The notes below the pieces were generated by a model that worked only from the letters and a program-made list of their open reading frames with translations, did not search any database and was not told where the DNA came from. Positions 1-8,739 of a stretch of 53,172 bases of DNA are shown here, piece after piece. The stretch is taken from positions 1 through 53,172 of the forward strand of contig NZ_JRMQ02000014.1 in the NCBI RefSeq assembly GCF_000762845.2, read 5' to 3'. The number at the start of each line of letters is the position of its first letter. The stretch's first letter is position 1. The stretch is from Helicobacter japonicus (GTDB taxonomy: Bacteria > Campylobacterota > Campylobacteria > Campylobacterales > Helicobacteraceae). The position numbers and the translations under genes were made by a program.

Positions 1-35
1 CCCAATGATAAAACTATCGATAAACCAAATTTCAT
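1..35 (-). CDS. N-terminus of a secreted or membrane protein (partial, runs off the left edge)
   Basis: Read on the minus strand, an ATG at 35-33 is followed by eleven open codons giving MKFGLSIVLSLG, a typical start of a signal peptide (Met-Lys, then hydrophobic residues). An AAAGGGG ribosome-binding site lies at 48-42, six bases before the ATG. The gene leaves the window after these codons, so its product cannot be named. A TAGAAT -10 hexamer at 102-97 and a perfect inverted repeat at 58-94 lie upstream and fit a regulated promoter. Confidence 0.6.
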   Translation of the reverse strand, partial: MKFGLSIVLSL

Positions 36-57
36 AATGAACCCCTTTATTAAAAAT

Positions 58-94
58 TCATTGTTCTTAAAGAAATATTTTTTAAGAACAATGA
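58..94. repeat. Perfect 14-bp inverted repeat, possible operator
   Basis: The arms TCATTGTTCTTAAA (58-71) and TTTAAGAACAATGA (81-94) are exact reverse complements separated by 9 bases. On the minus strand the repeat lies between a TAGAAT -10 hexamer (102-97) and the ribosome-binding site of the gene starting at 35, so the transcription start predicted near 90 falls inside one arm. That fits an operator or a 5-prime leader hairpin. No T-run follows on either strand, so it is not an intrinsic terminator. Confidence 0.55.
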
Positions 95-443
95 GTATTC
101 TAATGTAAAAAAATAAAATAAAACTTAAATTTTTATAGGCACTCTATAAATTTAAATATAGAGTATTATTAATGAATTGTTACTTTTTGCTAAAGGATTT
201 TATTTCAAGATAAGGAGTTACGCAATTTCTCTTACCCCTAGAGAATCTTAAAATAAAATATTACGATTTGATACAAAAAAATATGAATGTCTCAAAATAC
301 GCTCAAGTATAGGGAATCTTATAGATTATGTTACTATTTAACACAAAATAAATGAAATGTGTAGATTCTCAAAGGTTATACTCAACTCAGTGTATTTTTA
401 AGCAAAATCAAATTTTGAAAAAGCCTTTGAGATAGGAGTACTA
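95..443. other. Non-coding stretch between the left-edge gene and dcd
   Basis: This AT-rich stretch of about 350 bases holds no reading frame with a usable start and ribosome-binding site on either strand. It contains a second inverted repeat, ACTCTATA (141-148) with TATAGAGT (157-164), and the TAGAAT hexamer at 102-97 assigned to the left-edge gene. I recognise no RNA gene in it. Confidence 0.5.
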
Positions 444-1010
444 TTATTTCATAACCTTAGGCAGAGTAATGCCTCTTTGCCCTTGGTATTTGCCTTTTTT
501 ATCTTTGTAGCTTACCTCACAAGGCTCATCTCCTTCTAAAAAAAGCACTTGAGCAATGCCCTCATTTGCATAAATTTTAGCTGGAAGTGGCGTGGTATTG
601 CTAATTTCAATAGTGATATGCCCCTCAAACTCTGGCTCAAAAGGGGTAACATTTACGATAATGCCACATCGTGCATAGGTGCTTTTTCCAAGACAAATTG
701 CTAATACATTGCGCGGGATTCTAAAATACTCAATCGTGCGTGCTAGGGCAAAAGAATTTGGTGGGACAAGACAGAATCCCTCATCTTTAGCGTCTATTTC
801 TACGACATTGCGTTCATCAAAGGATTTGGGATCAACAAGTGTTGCTCCAATATTTGTAAAAATCATAAATTCACTTCCTACGCGAATATCATAACCATAG
901 CTTGATAACCCAAAACTTACACTATTTTTACCTATTTGCTTTTCACAAAATGGCTCAATCATACCTTTTTTGCTCATTTCTTTAATCCAAGTATCTGACT
1001 TTAATCCCAC
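444..1010 (-). CDS. dcd: dCTP deaminase
   Basis: Deaminates dCTP to dUTP with release of ammonia, feeding dUMP and dTMP synthesis in the cytoplasm. The protein carries the Dcd core: a basic segment GKSTYARCG for triphosphate binding and the strand [18 protein letters not shown], which holds the catalytic glutamate. I start it at the GTG at 1010-1008 (188 residues, beginning MGLKSDTW), not at a GTG four codons earlier: an AGTGAGG motif lies six bases before the inner GTG, the outer one would sit inside that motif, and the H. pylori protein as I remember it begins at this point. It is divergent from accB across about 85 bases. The family call is secure; the start is inference. Confidence 0.93.
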   Translation of the reverse strand: MGLKSDTWIKEMSKKGMIEPFCEKQIGKNSVSFGLSSYGYDIRVGSEFMIFTNIGATLVDPKSFDERNVVEIDAKDEGFCLVPPNSFALARTIEYFRIPRNVLAICLGKSTYARCGIIVNVTPFEPEFEGHITIEISNTTPLPAKIYANEGIAQVLFLEGDEPCEVSYKDKKGKYQGQRGITLPKVMK

Positions 1011-1055
1011 AATGAACCTCACTTTTAAAAAATTTTTGTTTTTTTAAAAAAATCG

Positions 1056-1064
1056 TGTTATTAT
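1056..1064 (+). promoter_or_regulatory. Extended -10 promoter element for accB-accC
   Basis: TGTTATTAT is a TG-N-TATTAT extended -10 element, placing the transcription start near 1071, about 26 bases before accB. The region upstream is a run of A and T with no clear -35, as is usual for Campylobacterota promoters. Confidence 0.5.
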
Positions 1065-1096
1065 AGCAGACTAAATTTCACTTCAAAGGTGTAATA

Positions 1097-1567
1097 ATGA
1101 ATCTGCAAGAAATCAAAAAGATTATGGAACTTTTCGATAATAGCAATATAGCAAAGTTTAGCGTGAAGCAAGAGGGTTTTGAGCTTAAATTACAAAAAGC
1201 TGGAGCGTGTAATGTCGTGCAAACTACTCCTCAAGTTGCAGCACAAATTGCTCCAGCAGTAGTAACTCCAGCGGTTCCTGAAGTGGCTGCTTCTGTGCCT
1301 AGCGTATCAAAAGATAAAGATATGAGTGGAGATTTTGTTACCTCACCAATGGTTGGGACATTTTATCGCTCTCCAAGTCCGGGTGCAGCACCTTATGTTA
1401 ATGTAGGTGATGTAGTGAAAAAAGGGCAAACGGTGGGTATCATCGAAGCAATGAAGATTATGAATGAAATCGAAGCGGACTTTGATTGTAAAATTGTTGC
1501 CATTGAAGTTAATGATGGGCAACCTGTGGAATATGGCACAAATCTTATTAAAGTCGCTAAACTCTAA
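1097..1567 (+). CDS. accB: Biotin carboxyl carrier protein of acetyl-CoA carboxylase
   Basis: Carries the biotin that AccC carboxylates and that the carboxyltransferase uses to make malonyl-CoA, the first committed step of fatty-acid synthesis. The 156 residues have a conserved N-terminal segment (about 1-35), an Ala/Pro/Val-rich flexible linker (about 40-72) and a C-terminal biotinyl domain (about 80-156) with EAMKIMNE, in which Lys120 is the biotinylated residue. It starts at an ATG preceded by AAAGGTG and lies nine bases before accC, the usual operon pair. Length and layout match the family. Confidence 0.97.
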   Translation: MNLQEIKKIMELFDNSNIAKFSVKQEGFELKLQKAGACNVVQTTPQVAAQIAPAVVTPAVPEVAASVPSVSKDKDMSGDFVTSPMVGTFYRSPSPGAAPYVNVGDVVKKGQTVGIIEAMKIMNEIEADFDCKIVAIEVNDGQPVEYGTNLIKVAKL

Positions 1568-1576
1568 GGTAAAATA

Positions 1577-2944
1577 ATGAGTGTCAAACAACGAAATATA
1601 CAAAAGATTCTAATCGCAAATCGTGGCGAAATCACACTACGCGCTATTAGGACAATCCAAGAAATGGGTAAAGAAGCCATAGCAATTTATTCTACTGCTG
1701 ATAAAGATGTGTATTATCTTGATGTAGCTGATGCGAAAATCTGTGTGGGTGGGGATAAATCAAATGAAAGTTACCTGAATATTCCTGCTATTATGAGTGC
1801 AGCCGAACTTCTCAAGGTTGATGCAATTTTTCCGGGCTATGGATTTTTGAGTGAAAATCAAAATTTTGTGGAGATTTGTTCTCATCACGGGATAGAATTT
1901 ATTGGTCCAACAGCTGAAGTTATGGTGCTTATGAGTGATAAATCAAAAGCAAAAGATGTGATGAAAGAAGCTGGAGTGCCTGTAATTTTAGGAAGTGATG
2001 GAGCTTTAAAGGATTATAAAGAAGCACAAAAAATTGCTGATGAGATTGGTTATCCTGTGATATTAAAGGCTGCAGCAGGTGGTGGCGGAAGAGGTATGCG
2101 TGTAGTTGAAAAGCCCGAAATGTTAAAAAATCTCTATCTGGCTGCAGAATCTGAAGCGGTAAGTGCATTTGGCGATGGCACAATTTATATGGAGAAATTT
2201 ATTCGTAATCCTAAACATATTGAAGTGCAGATTCTCGCAGATAAGCACGGCAATGTTTTGCATATTGGTGAGCGTGATTGTTCGGCACAAAGGCGACAGC
2301 AAAAACTTATTGAAGAATCACCAGCGGTAGTGCTTAAACCTGAAGTGCGTCAAAAATTGCTAGAAACAGCAGTAAAGGCTGCACAGCACATTAAGTATGT
2401 GGGAGCTGGGACTTTTGAATTTTTGCTTGATGCAAATTATGAGGATTTTTATTTTATGGAGATGAATACGCGTTTGCAAGTTGAGCATACCGTGAGTGAA
2501 ATGGTGAGTGGGCTTGATTTGGTAGAATGGATGATACGCATTGCAGAGGGTGAAAAGCTTCCTAGTCAAGAAAGCATTAGTTTTAAAGGACATTCTATTG
2601 AATGCAGAATTACTGCTGAAGACCCTGAAAAATTCTATCCTTGTCCGGGAAAAATCACAAAATGGGTAGCACCCGGCGGAGCAAATGTGCGCCTTGATAC
2701 ACACGCTTATGGAGGATATGTCGTGCCTATGCACTATGATTCTATGATTGGGAAGTTGATTGTATGGGGAGAAAATCGCCAACAAGCCATAAATCGTATG
2801 CATAGAGCCTTGAAAGAATTTTGTATTGAAGGGATTAAGACAACAATTCCTTTTCATATCACAATGATGAAAAATCAAGACTTTCTTGCATCAAATATTC
2901 ACACAAAATATTTGGAACAAAATATGCTTGATTTAGGGCAATAG
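1577..2944 (+). CDS. accC: Biotin carboxylase subunit of acetyl-CoA carboxylase
   Basis: Uses ATP and bicarbonate to carboxylate biotin on AccB. The 455 residues show the N-terminal pre-ATP-grasp fold (KILIANRGEI), the glycine-rich ATP-binding loop KAAAGGGGRGM, the ATP-grasp segment with HIEVQILAD and GERDCSAQRRQQK, and the catalytic stretch FMEMNTRLQVEH, ending in the biotin-carboxylase C-terminal domain. This is the standard full length of about 450 residues. It follows accB with a nine-base gap, and an AAGG motif before the ATG. A small flagellin-like gene follows 39 bases later. Confidence 0.98.
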   Translation: MSVKQRNIQKILIANRGEITLRAIRTIQEMGKEAIAIYSTADKDVYYLDVADAKICVGGDKSNESYLNIPAIMSAAELLKVDAIFPGYGFLSENQNFVEICSHHGIEFIGPTAEVMVLMSDKSKAKDVMKEAGVPVILGSDGALKDYKEAQKIADEIGYPVILKAAAGGGGRGMRVVEKPEMLKNLYLAAESEAVSAFGDGTIYMEKFIRNPKHIEVQILADKHGNVLHIGERDCSAQRRQQKLIEESPAVVLKPEVRQKLLETAVKAAQHIKYVGAGTFEFLLDANYEDFYFMEMNTRLQVEHTVSEMVSGLDLVEWMIRIAEGEKLPSQESISFKGHSIECRITAEDPEKFYPCPGKITKWVAPGGANVRLDTHAYGGYVVPMHYDSMIGKLIVWGENRQQAINRMHRALKEFCIEGIKTTIPFHITMMKNQDFLASNIHTKYLEQNMLDLGQ

Positions 2945-2983
2945 GCAAGAATCGGGGTTATTTTATTTATTAAGGAGTGAGTA

Positions 2984-3685
2984 ATGAAAATTAGTAATAC
3001 AACACAAAATATTGCTCAAGAAGAGCTTAAAAAACAAGGAACAAAAGAAACAAAACAAGCTCAAACTTCACAAAAAAAAGCCCCTAAATTAAGCGCAGGA
3101 CAGAACACAGATACAAGTGAGATTAAAAATAATCCATTTGCACAAGATGTGAAAAGGTTAAATAGTGATATTGGTAAATTACAAATCGCTCAAAAATCTC
3201 TCCAAGTGATAGAAGCCGATGCGAAAAAGATTGCTAATCTCTCTGAAGAAATGAAAGAAACTTTTGATAAAGCAGAGCAGGACGAAATCAAAGAAGAGAT
3301 AGGCGCATTGAAAAAAAATATAGAATCCACTCTTAAGAATGCAACATTTGAAGGGAATAATGTTTTTAGTAAAAATATTAAGGATAACAAAGAACAAGTT
3401 ATTTTTGATGCTCAAAAGCTTAATACAAAGCTGCTTAATACAGACGCACAAAAATTTTACAGCATTGTAACAGAGCAGCAGACACAGGTTAAAGATGCGA
3501 TTCAGACTTTACAAAAACAAGCGCAAGAGAGCACTAATAAAATTGCTCAAAATAGTGTGAGTGCTAAAGATACAAATATGGAAGAAACTAATGGTTCTTT
3601 CCTTAAGAAGTTTGGCTCACTTTTCCGCACATCACATAATACAGAAAAATTAAATAATCAGCGAGTGCAAGAGCTTCTAGCCTAA
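2984..3685 (+). CDS. Flagellin N-terminal-like protein of unknown role
   Basis: I do not recognise a named family for the whole 233-residue protein. Its first 60 residues are Lys/Gln/Thr-rich and disordered-looking. Residues about 60-130 resemble the flagellin/FlgL N-terminal helical domain: LQIAQKSLQVIEADAKKIANL, an acidic helix, then NATFEGNNVFSK, which matches the flagellin pattern ending in TxFNGxxLF. The rest is a Gln-rich coiled coil with no flagellin C-terminal domain. There is no signal peptide, as is usual for proteins exported by the flagellar apparatus. A GGAG motif precedes the ATG, and pseC, needed to glycosylate flagellin, starts 15 bases after the stop. A secreted flagellin-like protein or a cytoplasmic flagellar factor are both possible. 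Confidence 0.75.
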   Translation: MKISNTTQNIAQEELKKQGTKETKQAQTSQKKAPKLSAGQNTDTSEIKNNPFAQDVKRLNSDIGKLQIAQKSLQVIEADAKKIANLSEEMKETFDKAEQDEIKEEIGALKKNIESTLKNATFEGNNVFSKNIKDNKEQVIFDAQKLNTKLLNTDAQKFYSIVTEQQTQVKDAIQTLQKQAQESTNKIAQNSVSAKDTNMEETNGSFLKKFGSLFRTSHNTEKLNNQRVQELLA

Positions 3686-3700
3686 TAGGTTTTTCCTTTT

Positions 3701-4861
3701 ATGATTCCTTATAGCACACAACTTATTGAGCAAGATGATGTAGATGCGCTTTGCTCTGCGTTGCGTTCATCTCATCTTACGCAAGGTAAGATGACAAAAG
3801 CTTTTGAATCTGCCTTGTGTGAAAAATGTAATGTTTCTTATGCTATAAGTTTTAATTCTGCAACATCGGCTCTCTATGCGCTCTATGGCGCATTTATGTA
3901 TAAATATTTTCCTACTTTTGCACAGCCTTATAATACCCGCAATACAGAGGAGATATATTTTGTTACGACTCCTATAAGTTTTGTTGCTACGACTAATATG
4001 ATGCTCCAATGGGGAATTAAGCCGATTTTTTGTGATGTAAAAGATGATGGCAATATTGATGAAAATGCCTTAGTGCATATACTTGCCTTGCACCCAAAAA
4101 AAGCGCATATTAAAGCTATTGTGAGTGTGGATTATGCCGGAAAAAGCGTAGAGATAGAATCTTTACACACTTTGGCAAAAGCACATAATCTTTTGCTCTT
4201 TTCAGATAGTTCTCATTCTTTTGGTGGAAGCTATAAGGGTAAGCCTATAGGCTCACTTGCTGATGCGACAATTTTTAGCTTTCACGCAGTTAAGCCCATT
4301 ACAACTGCAGAGGGTGGGGCATTACTTACTAATGATGAGGAACTAGCTCATTATGCAAGGCTTTTGCTTTCACACGGCGTAGAGAAAGAAACTTTGTGGA
4401 AATATGATTGCTTCCTTGCAGGTATGAATTTTCGCTTAAGTGAGCTTGGTGCGGCACTTGGGCTTAGCCAAATAAAAAAAATTAATCGTTTTATTGCTAG
4501 TCGCCACGAAATCGCGCTTTTTTATGATGAGGCGTTTAAGGATAATGCTAACTTTATGGCTATCTCAATAGATTCACATATTGTTAGCTCACATCATCTC
4601 TACCCTCTTTTACTCGCTCCACATTTACACTCTCAGAAAGAAATTATTTTTAGCACTTTGCAAGAGCGTGGTTTGGGTGTGCAGGTGCATTATAAGCCTA
4701 TTTATCAGTTTGAATTGTATAAAAGACTTTTTGGTGAGATGTCTTTACTAAATGCTAATAGATTCTATCTTTCTGAAATTTCTATTCCTTGTCATCAGTC
4801 TTTGAGCAAAGGACAAGCAAAGGAAATTGTTGATATTGTTTGCAAGGTATGTCAAGGGTAA
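3701..4861 (+). CDS. pseC: UDP-4-amino-4,6-dideoxy-N-acetyl-L-altrosamine transaminase (PseC)
   Basis: A PLP-dependent sugar aminotransferase of the DegT/DnrJ/EryC1 family; in Helicobacter and Campylobacter PseC makes the 4-amino sugar on the way to pseudaminic acid, which decorates flagellin and is needed for filament assembly. The 386 residues contain the PLP segment SFHAVKPITTAEGG, with Lys198 as the Schiff-base lysine, the earlier phosphate-binding region SFNSATSALYA and the C-terminal segment VQVHYKPIY typical of the family. It follows the flagellin-like gene and probably shares its transcript. PseC is preferred over other DegT members because of the genus, the overall similarity and the neighbour. 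Confidence 0.9.
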   Translation: MIPYSTQLIEQDDVDALCSALRSSHLTQGKMTKAFESALCEKCNVSYAISFNSATSALYALYGAFMYKYFPTFAQPYNTRNTEEIYFVTTPISFVATTNMMLQWGIKPIFCDVKDDGNIDENALVHILALHPKKAHIKAIVSVDYAGKSVEIESLHTLAKAHNLLLFSDSSHSFGGSYKGKPIGSLADATIFSFHAVKPITTAEGGALLTNDEELAHYARLLLSHGVEKETLWKYDCFLAGMNFRLSELGAALGLSQIKKINRFIASRHEIALFYDEAFKDNANFMAISIDSHIVSSHHLYPLLLAPHLHSQKEIIFSTLQERGLGVQVHYKPIYQFELYKRLFGEMSLLNANRFYLSEISIPCHQSLSKGQAKEIVDIVCKVCQG

Positions 4862-4954
4862 GTCTTTTTCAAATTTAAATATTTTAGACTTAATCTCTAT
4901 CAAATTTTTGTTATTTTGGTAAGTTTATAAATTTAGAGTAGTTTGTGGTAAAGG

Positions 4955-5251
4955 TTATGAAATGGAAGTAAGTGTATGTGTGTAGATTCTTATATCATCT
5001 TTACCAAAAGCTTGAAAAAGTTTATTGATAATAAAATGAGCTTTTTCTTCAGTGAGTAGGATTCTAAAAATACCATACTCTTGCCTACCGCTGACTTGCT
5101 CCGCAGCACTTTTAAGGAGTGAGCTTGAGGCATATTTTTCGCAACTAATATAAAAAAAGTCATCATATCCATCTTCTAAAAGCATATCAACCATAGCATC
5201 TTTAAGCTCGACTTTAAAGTAAATATCAACATTTAATATGTCTTGTTTCAT
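4955..5251 (-). CDS. Small DUF3240-like (GlnB-fold) protein
   Basis: The 98-residue protein has the pattern of DUF3240, small PII-like proteins often found near metal-efflux genes: a beta-strand start, a central SAAEQVSGRQEYGIFRILL segment and a final strand-helix with the family's typical length. There is no signal peptide, membrane segment or clear metal-binding cluster. It is ten bases downstream of the polytopic membrane-protein gene at 5262-5990 on the same strand, so the two are probably co-transcribed, and it ends convergently with pseC. The family call is from recollection and moderately sure; the role is unknown. Confidence 0.6.
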   Translation of the reverse strand: MKQDILNVDIYFKVELKDAMVDMLLEDGYDDFFYISCEKYASSSLLKSAAEQVSGRQEYGIFRILLTEEKAHFIINKLFQAFGKDDIRIYTHTLTSIS

Positions 5252-5261
5252 TCGTCAAACT

Positions 5262-5990
5262 TTATGAAATGAGATTAGGTGTTTGCTCACCATAAGTGAT
5301 AACTTGATTAATTTTAAAAATACCTATCAAATAAAAAATACTTCCTGCAAGAGCTGTAATACACGCAGCAAAGAAAATAAGCACAGTTATTAAAAGTATG
5401 ATGTTAGCAAAAGGAGAAAGCGCATCTAAATTTCCTAGTACAGCTGCATAAATAACTGCAATAATAAAAGATGTTATGCCAACTATAATTCCTCCAATAA
5501 GTGCTAGTTTAATGCCTTTAAAAAAATAAGGGCTATTTAAAATAAAGCTTAACTCTTTACCCATTTGCCATAAAATATAGCAAATAATGATACAGCCAAT
5601 AAAAACAACAAGTAAAATAAAATTTCCTATTATATTTGCAAATGCTGCAACTACACCCATAAGCAAAATAATGCCAAAATATGCAAGATAGAGATTAAAA
5701 ATGCGTCTTCTTAGACTTAATTTAGAGAGATAAAAATATGAAAGAAACATACAGATAATGCAACAAAAGCCAAGAATGTTGATAATAATCGTATTTGTTG
5801 GCGAAATCTCTACCTCTTGCGTAACAGGATTAATAGACATCGTAGAAACAACAATCAAAAAGCTAATGATCTTAAGAAATATAGGGATAATCATCAAATA
5901 TTTAGCGCGTTTAAGAGTGGGTGTATCAGCAATATTATGAATTTGAACATCATCGGGAATAGGTGGCATATTTACACGAAATAAAGACAT
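5262..5990 (-). CDS. Polytopic inner-membrane protein, unknown function
   Basis: I do not recognise this 242-residue protein. About 30 N-terminal residues with several prolines and acidic residues are followed by about six hydrophobic segments near residues 31-51, 66-90, 97-118, 120-142, 160-185 and 198-230, with a Lys/Arg-rich cytoplasmic turn (KLSLRRRIF) after the second. No transporter or enzyme motif is visible. An AAGGAG motif lies just upstream of the ATG. It precedes the DUF3240-like gene by ten bases, so a small soluble partner for a membrane protein is a reasonable guess, no more. Confidence 0.75.
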   Translation of the reverse strand: MSLFRVNMPPIPDDVQIHNIADTPTLKRAKYLMIIPIFLKIISFLIVVSTMSINPVTQEVEISPTNTIIINILGFCCIICMFLSYFYLSKLSLRRRIFNLYLAYFGIILLMGVVAAFANIIGNFILLVVFIGCIIICYILWQMGKELSFILNSPYFFKGIKLALIGGIIVGITSFIIAVIYAAVLGNLDALSPFANIILLITVLIFFAACITALAGSIFYLIGIFKINQVITYGEQTPNLIS

Positions 5991-6058
5991 TTCTGCTCCT
6001 TATTTGAATCTAAAATTAAGGAGTGATTATAGCGAAAAAATTTAAATTTTATTTGAAT

Positions 6059-8293
6059 TTATAGCTTTATAATTTTTGCTCCAAAGCCACCCATATTTGC
6101 TGGAGCATCGCTAAAAGAGAGAATCTTGGGGTGAGTAAGGAGATAATCTCGCACAAGTTTGCTTAAGATTCCACTGCCAATGCCGTGATATACAAGCACT
6201 TCATCATATCCTGCAATGAGTGCGTTTGATAAAAATTCATCAAGTTTTTCTATTGCCTCTTCTCCACGCATTCCGTGCAAATCACAGCTTACACCCACAT
6301 TTTTAGTCTGTGTCAATGTGATAGTGCTTTTGGGTGCAGGTGTAGTAGGAGCTGTGCCTAACGATTTAAGCAAAGCAAGCTTTTCTTTCAGTTTCACACC
6401 ATTGTCAAGCTCAATAAAGCACATTGCACCCTTTATGCTTATGATTTTGCCTCTTGTGCTTTTATATTTTACCCTATCGCCAACTTTGAAAGTTTGTGAA
6501 TCTTCTAATTTGGGAGGTTCTGGCGTGATTTTATCTTGCAAAATATGATGAGCTTTGTTAAAAGCCTTGTGTATGTCTTTAGATTCTTTTGCTTTGAGAG
6601 CGTTTTTAAGTGTTTGTGTGGCGTTTTGATAGGTGGATTCTAGATGATGTTGTAACTTGAGAAAAGATTCTCTTTGAGTTTCTTCTTGTTCTTTAAGTGA
6701 TTGAATCTTGTTTTCATAATTTTTTATGAGCGAATCTAGCTCTGTGCGTTTATTTGAAAGCGCAATTTCTAGCTCACTTGAACGTTCAATAAGCTCATTT
6801 AATCGTTCTTTATCTTCACCATACACTTCTTTTGCGCGTTGGATAAGTGTATGTGGGACTCCATATCTTTGTGCGCTTTCAAACGCATAGCTTTTACCAA
6901 TGCTACCTTCAAGAAAACTAAAGAGTGGTTTTTGGCTTTGTATATCATACATTGCAGCACAGAGCTGGACTTTGGGATTGTGTGCCATAAGTGCCGCAAG
7001 ATGTTTGTGATGTGTGGTAAGCACAATATGTGCGCCATTTACCATTATATACTCTAAAAGCACCTTGTAGAGACTCGCCGCTTCGTCCGCATCTGTGCCT
7101 AGCTCGATTTCATCGATACCAAGCAGGAGATGTTCTGTGTTTAGAATCTCCTTAAATTCAAGCATTCTTCCTGCAAAGGTTGAAATATCATTTTTGCTAT
7201 TTTGAGGGTCAGAGATAATAGCTACAATATGCTTAAAATATGGAATTTGCGAGCGATGAGCGTTGATTTTAAGAGGAATGAGAAATTTAGTGAGAAAACA
7301 CGCGCTAAGAAGTGATTTTAGAAGTATGGTTTTTCCTCCTGCATTCACACCGGTAATCATTAAGGTTTGGGCATTAAACTCTAAACTAATGGGTTTTGGA
7401 TTGGCTAAGGTTGGGTGGGAAAATTCGTGCAAGATAATATTTTTTTGTTTATTGAGCTGATAGATAAAGGAGAGATTATAAGTTTTAGCAAAGCTTAACC
7501 GCGCATAAATATGGTCAAAGGTATCAAAAGCGTGATTAAGAAAAGTCAAAAAAGGGATATGTTTATGTAAGGTCACACATAGAGCAGCACAAAGCTTGTA
7601 TAAGCTTTCTTGCAAGCTATCTTTGAGTGTGTTTTGTCTCTCTTTAAGCGTGATAATGGAATCTGGCAAGAGATAAAAAAAGCCATTATGTGAGCGTTCG
7701 AGCACCATACCACTGATAACTTGAGTATATCCGGCTTTAAGCAATAAGCATTCGTGTTCATTGATATAATGCACATTATGATTCACAAGATAAGGTGATA
7801 TAGCATTAGAGTGTAGAATCTTTTTCATTTGCTCATCTATATGGATTTTATTTTGTTTAATATGAGATTTAAGTGCATCAATTTCTGGATAAATACCTTC
7901 TTTTAGCTCACCCTTTTGGTTAAAAATATCTTCCATATCGCATAAAGATTGAGGAATGCTAATTTTATCAAGCCATATTTTGGTGTGAGGTGTAGATTCT
8001 AAAATGTGTCCTTTGAGATAAAGAAAATAGCGCACAAGTTGAATAAAAGAAAAAATTTGCTCCAAATTTAAAATGCCACTTTTTTTTAAATGCAATAATG
8101 GCATATCAAGCGAGGCAATCTTTGGTGGAGCAGATAAGGGCGTATTATTAAGCTCTTGTAAGATTTTGGTATAAAAAAGTCTATCACCATTAAAAATAAA
8201 GCTTTTTTCACGCGCAAAATGGCTTTGAAAAGACTCTAAAAAAGTAGATAAATCAAGCCTAGAAATAAGTGTGCGATACTCTTGTGTAGGCAT
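6059..8293 (-). CDS. mutS2: MutS2, ABC-type ATPase with Smr nuclease domain
   Basis: MutS2 proteins do not act in classical mismatch repair; in H. pylori MutS2 is known to suppress homologous recombination and to help with oxidative DNA damage. In Gram-positive bacteria homologues act on collided ribosomes. The 744 residues contain a MutS-like core, a Walker A loop ITGVNAGGKT (about 315-322), a Walker B segment LLLGIDEIELGTD, a long charged coiled coil (about 490-580) and a C-terminal Smr domain (about 668-744) with CDLHGMRGEEA and VYHGIGSGIL. The N-terminal mismatch-recognition domain of MutS1 is absent, as expected. It lies two bases after the 147-residue membrane-protein gene in the murC cluster. 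No mutS1 or mutL is in the window. Confidence 0.95.
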   Translation of the reverse strand: MPTQEYRTLISRLDLSTFLESFQSHFAREKSFIFNGDRLFYTKILQELNNTPLSAPPKIASLDMPLLHLKKSGILNLEQIFSFIQLVRYFLYLKGHILESTPHTKIWLDKISIPQSLCDMEDIFNQKGELKEGIYPEIDALKSHIKQNKIHIDEQMKKILHSNAISPYLVNHNVHYINEHECLLLKAGYTQVISGMVLERSHNGFFYLLPDSIITLKERQNTLKDSLQESLYKLCAALCVTLHKHIPFLTFLNHAFDTFDHIYARLSFAKTYNLSFIYQLNKQKNIILHEFSHPTLANPKPISLEFNAQTLMITGVNAGGKTILLKSLLSACFLTKFLIPLKINAHRSQIPYFKHIVAIISDPQNSKNDISTFAGRMLEFKEILNTEHLLLGIDEIELGTDADEAASLYKVLLEYIMVNGAHIVLTTHHKHLAALMAHNPKVQLCAAMYDIQSQKPLFSFLEGSIGKSYAFESAQRYGVPHTLIQRAKEVYGEDKERLNELIERSSELEIALSNKRTELDSLIKNYENKIQSLKEQEETQRESFLKLQHHLESTYQNATQTLKNALKAKESKDIHKAFNKAHHILQDKITPEPPKLEDSQTFKVGDRVKYKSTRGKIISIKGAMCFIELDNGVKLKEKLALLKSLGTAPTTPAPKSTITLTQTKNVGVSCDLHGMRGEEAIEKLDEFLSNALIAGYDEVLVYHGIGSGILSKLVRDYLLTHPKILSFSDAPANMGGFGAKIIKL

Positions 8294-8295
8294 TA

Positions 8296-8739
8296 TTAAT
8301 CTTGCATTGAGGGATTTTGATTTTTTTGTAAATCTTGATTGTTATTTTCCTGTATTTTTGGGCTCGATTCTGTATTTTGCTCTTTAAGCACACAATCTTG
8401 TAAAGGAATAACGATATGCGAAAAGGATGCATTACTTTTACCTTGAAAGCTCATCGTTCCATTGCTTAGGTTAAAATCTTTTGCACTAACAATCATATCT
8501 TTTCCTTGATATTTACATTCAATAGGTTTCTCGCGTAAAAATGCACTTTTTAGAGCATTAAGTTTCTCGCTTTCATTTTCTTGTAAGATATTATAAATGC
8601 CAATAAGTCCAGCAAGTGTTAAAAAACATATACCAATGATGATTTTACTTTTGCGTGAAATTTGTTCTTTGTATTTGGAAAGAAGCACAAAAATAAAAAC
8701 CAAAAGGAGTAATATTAGCAAAAAGATAAGATAACCCAT
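8296..8739 (-). CDS. Small two-TM membrane protein between murC and mutS2
   Basis: The 147 residues begin with a hydrophobic segment (about 2-21), a basic loop (KYKEQISRKSK), a second hydrophobic helix (about 33-51) and then a soluble tail of about 90 residues ending in Gln/Asn-rich sequence. The tail has a conserved-looking strand pattern with one Cys pair about 45 residues apart. No known family is evident. It overlaps murC by one base and mutS2 starts two bases after its stop, so it is translationally embedded in this operon. I recall a hypothetical gene in the same place in H. pylori. Confidence 0.75.
   Translation of the reverse strand: MGYLIFLLILLLLVFIFVLLSKYKEQISRKSKIIIGICFLTLAGLIGIYNILQENESEKLNALKSAFLREKPIECKYQGKDMIVSAKDFNLSNGTMSFQGKSNASFSHIVIPLQDCVLKEQNTESSPKIQENNNQDLQKNQNPSMQD

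Noticed and set aside
4859-4892. TAAGTCT/AGACTTA repeat at the end of pseC as a terminator
   Set aside because: Only 7 bp with a 20-base loop and a weak T content after it.
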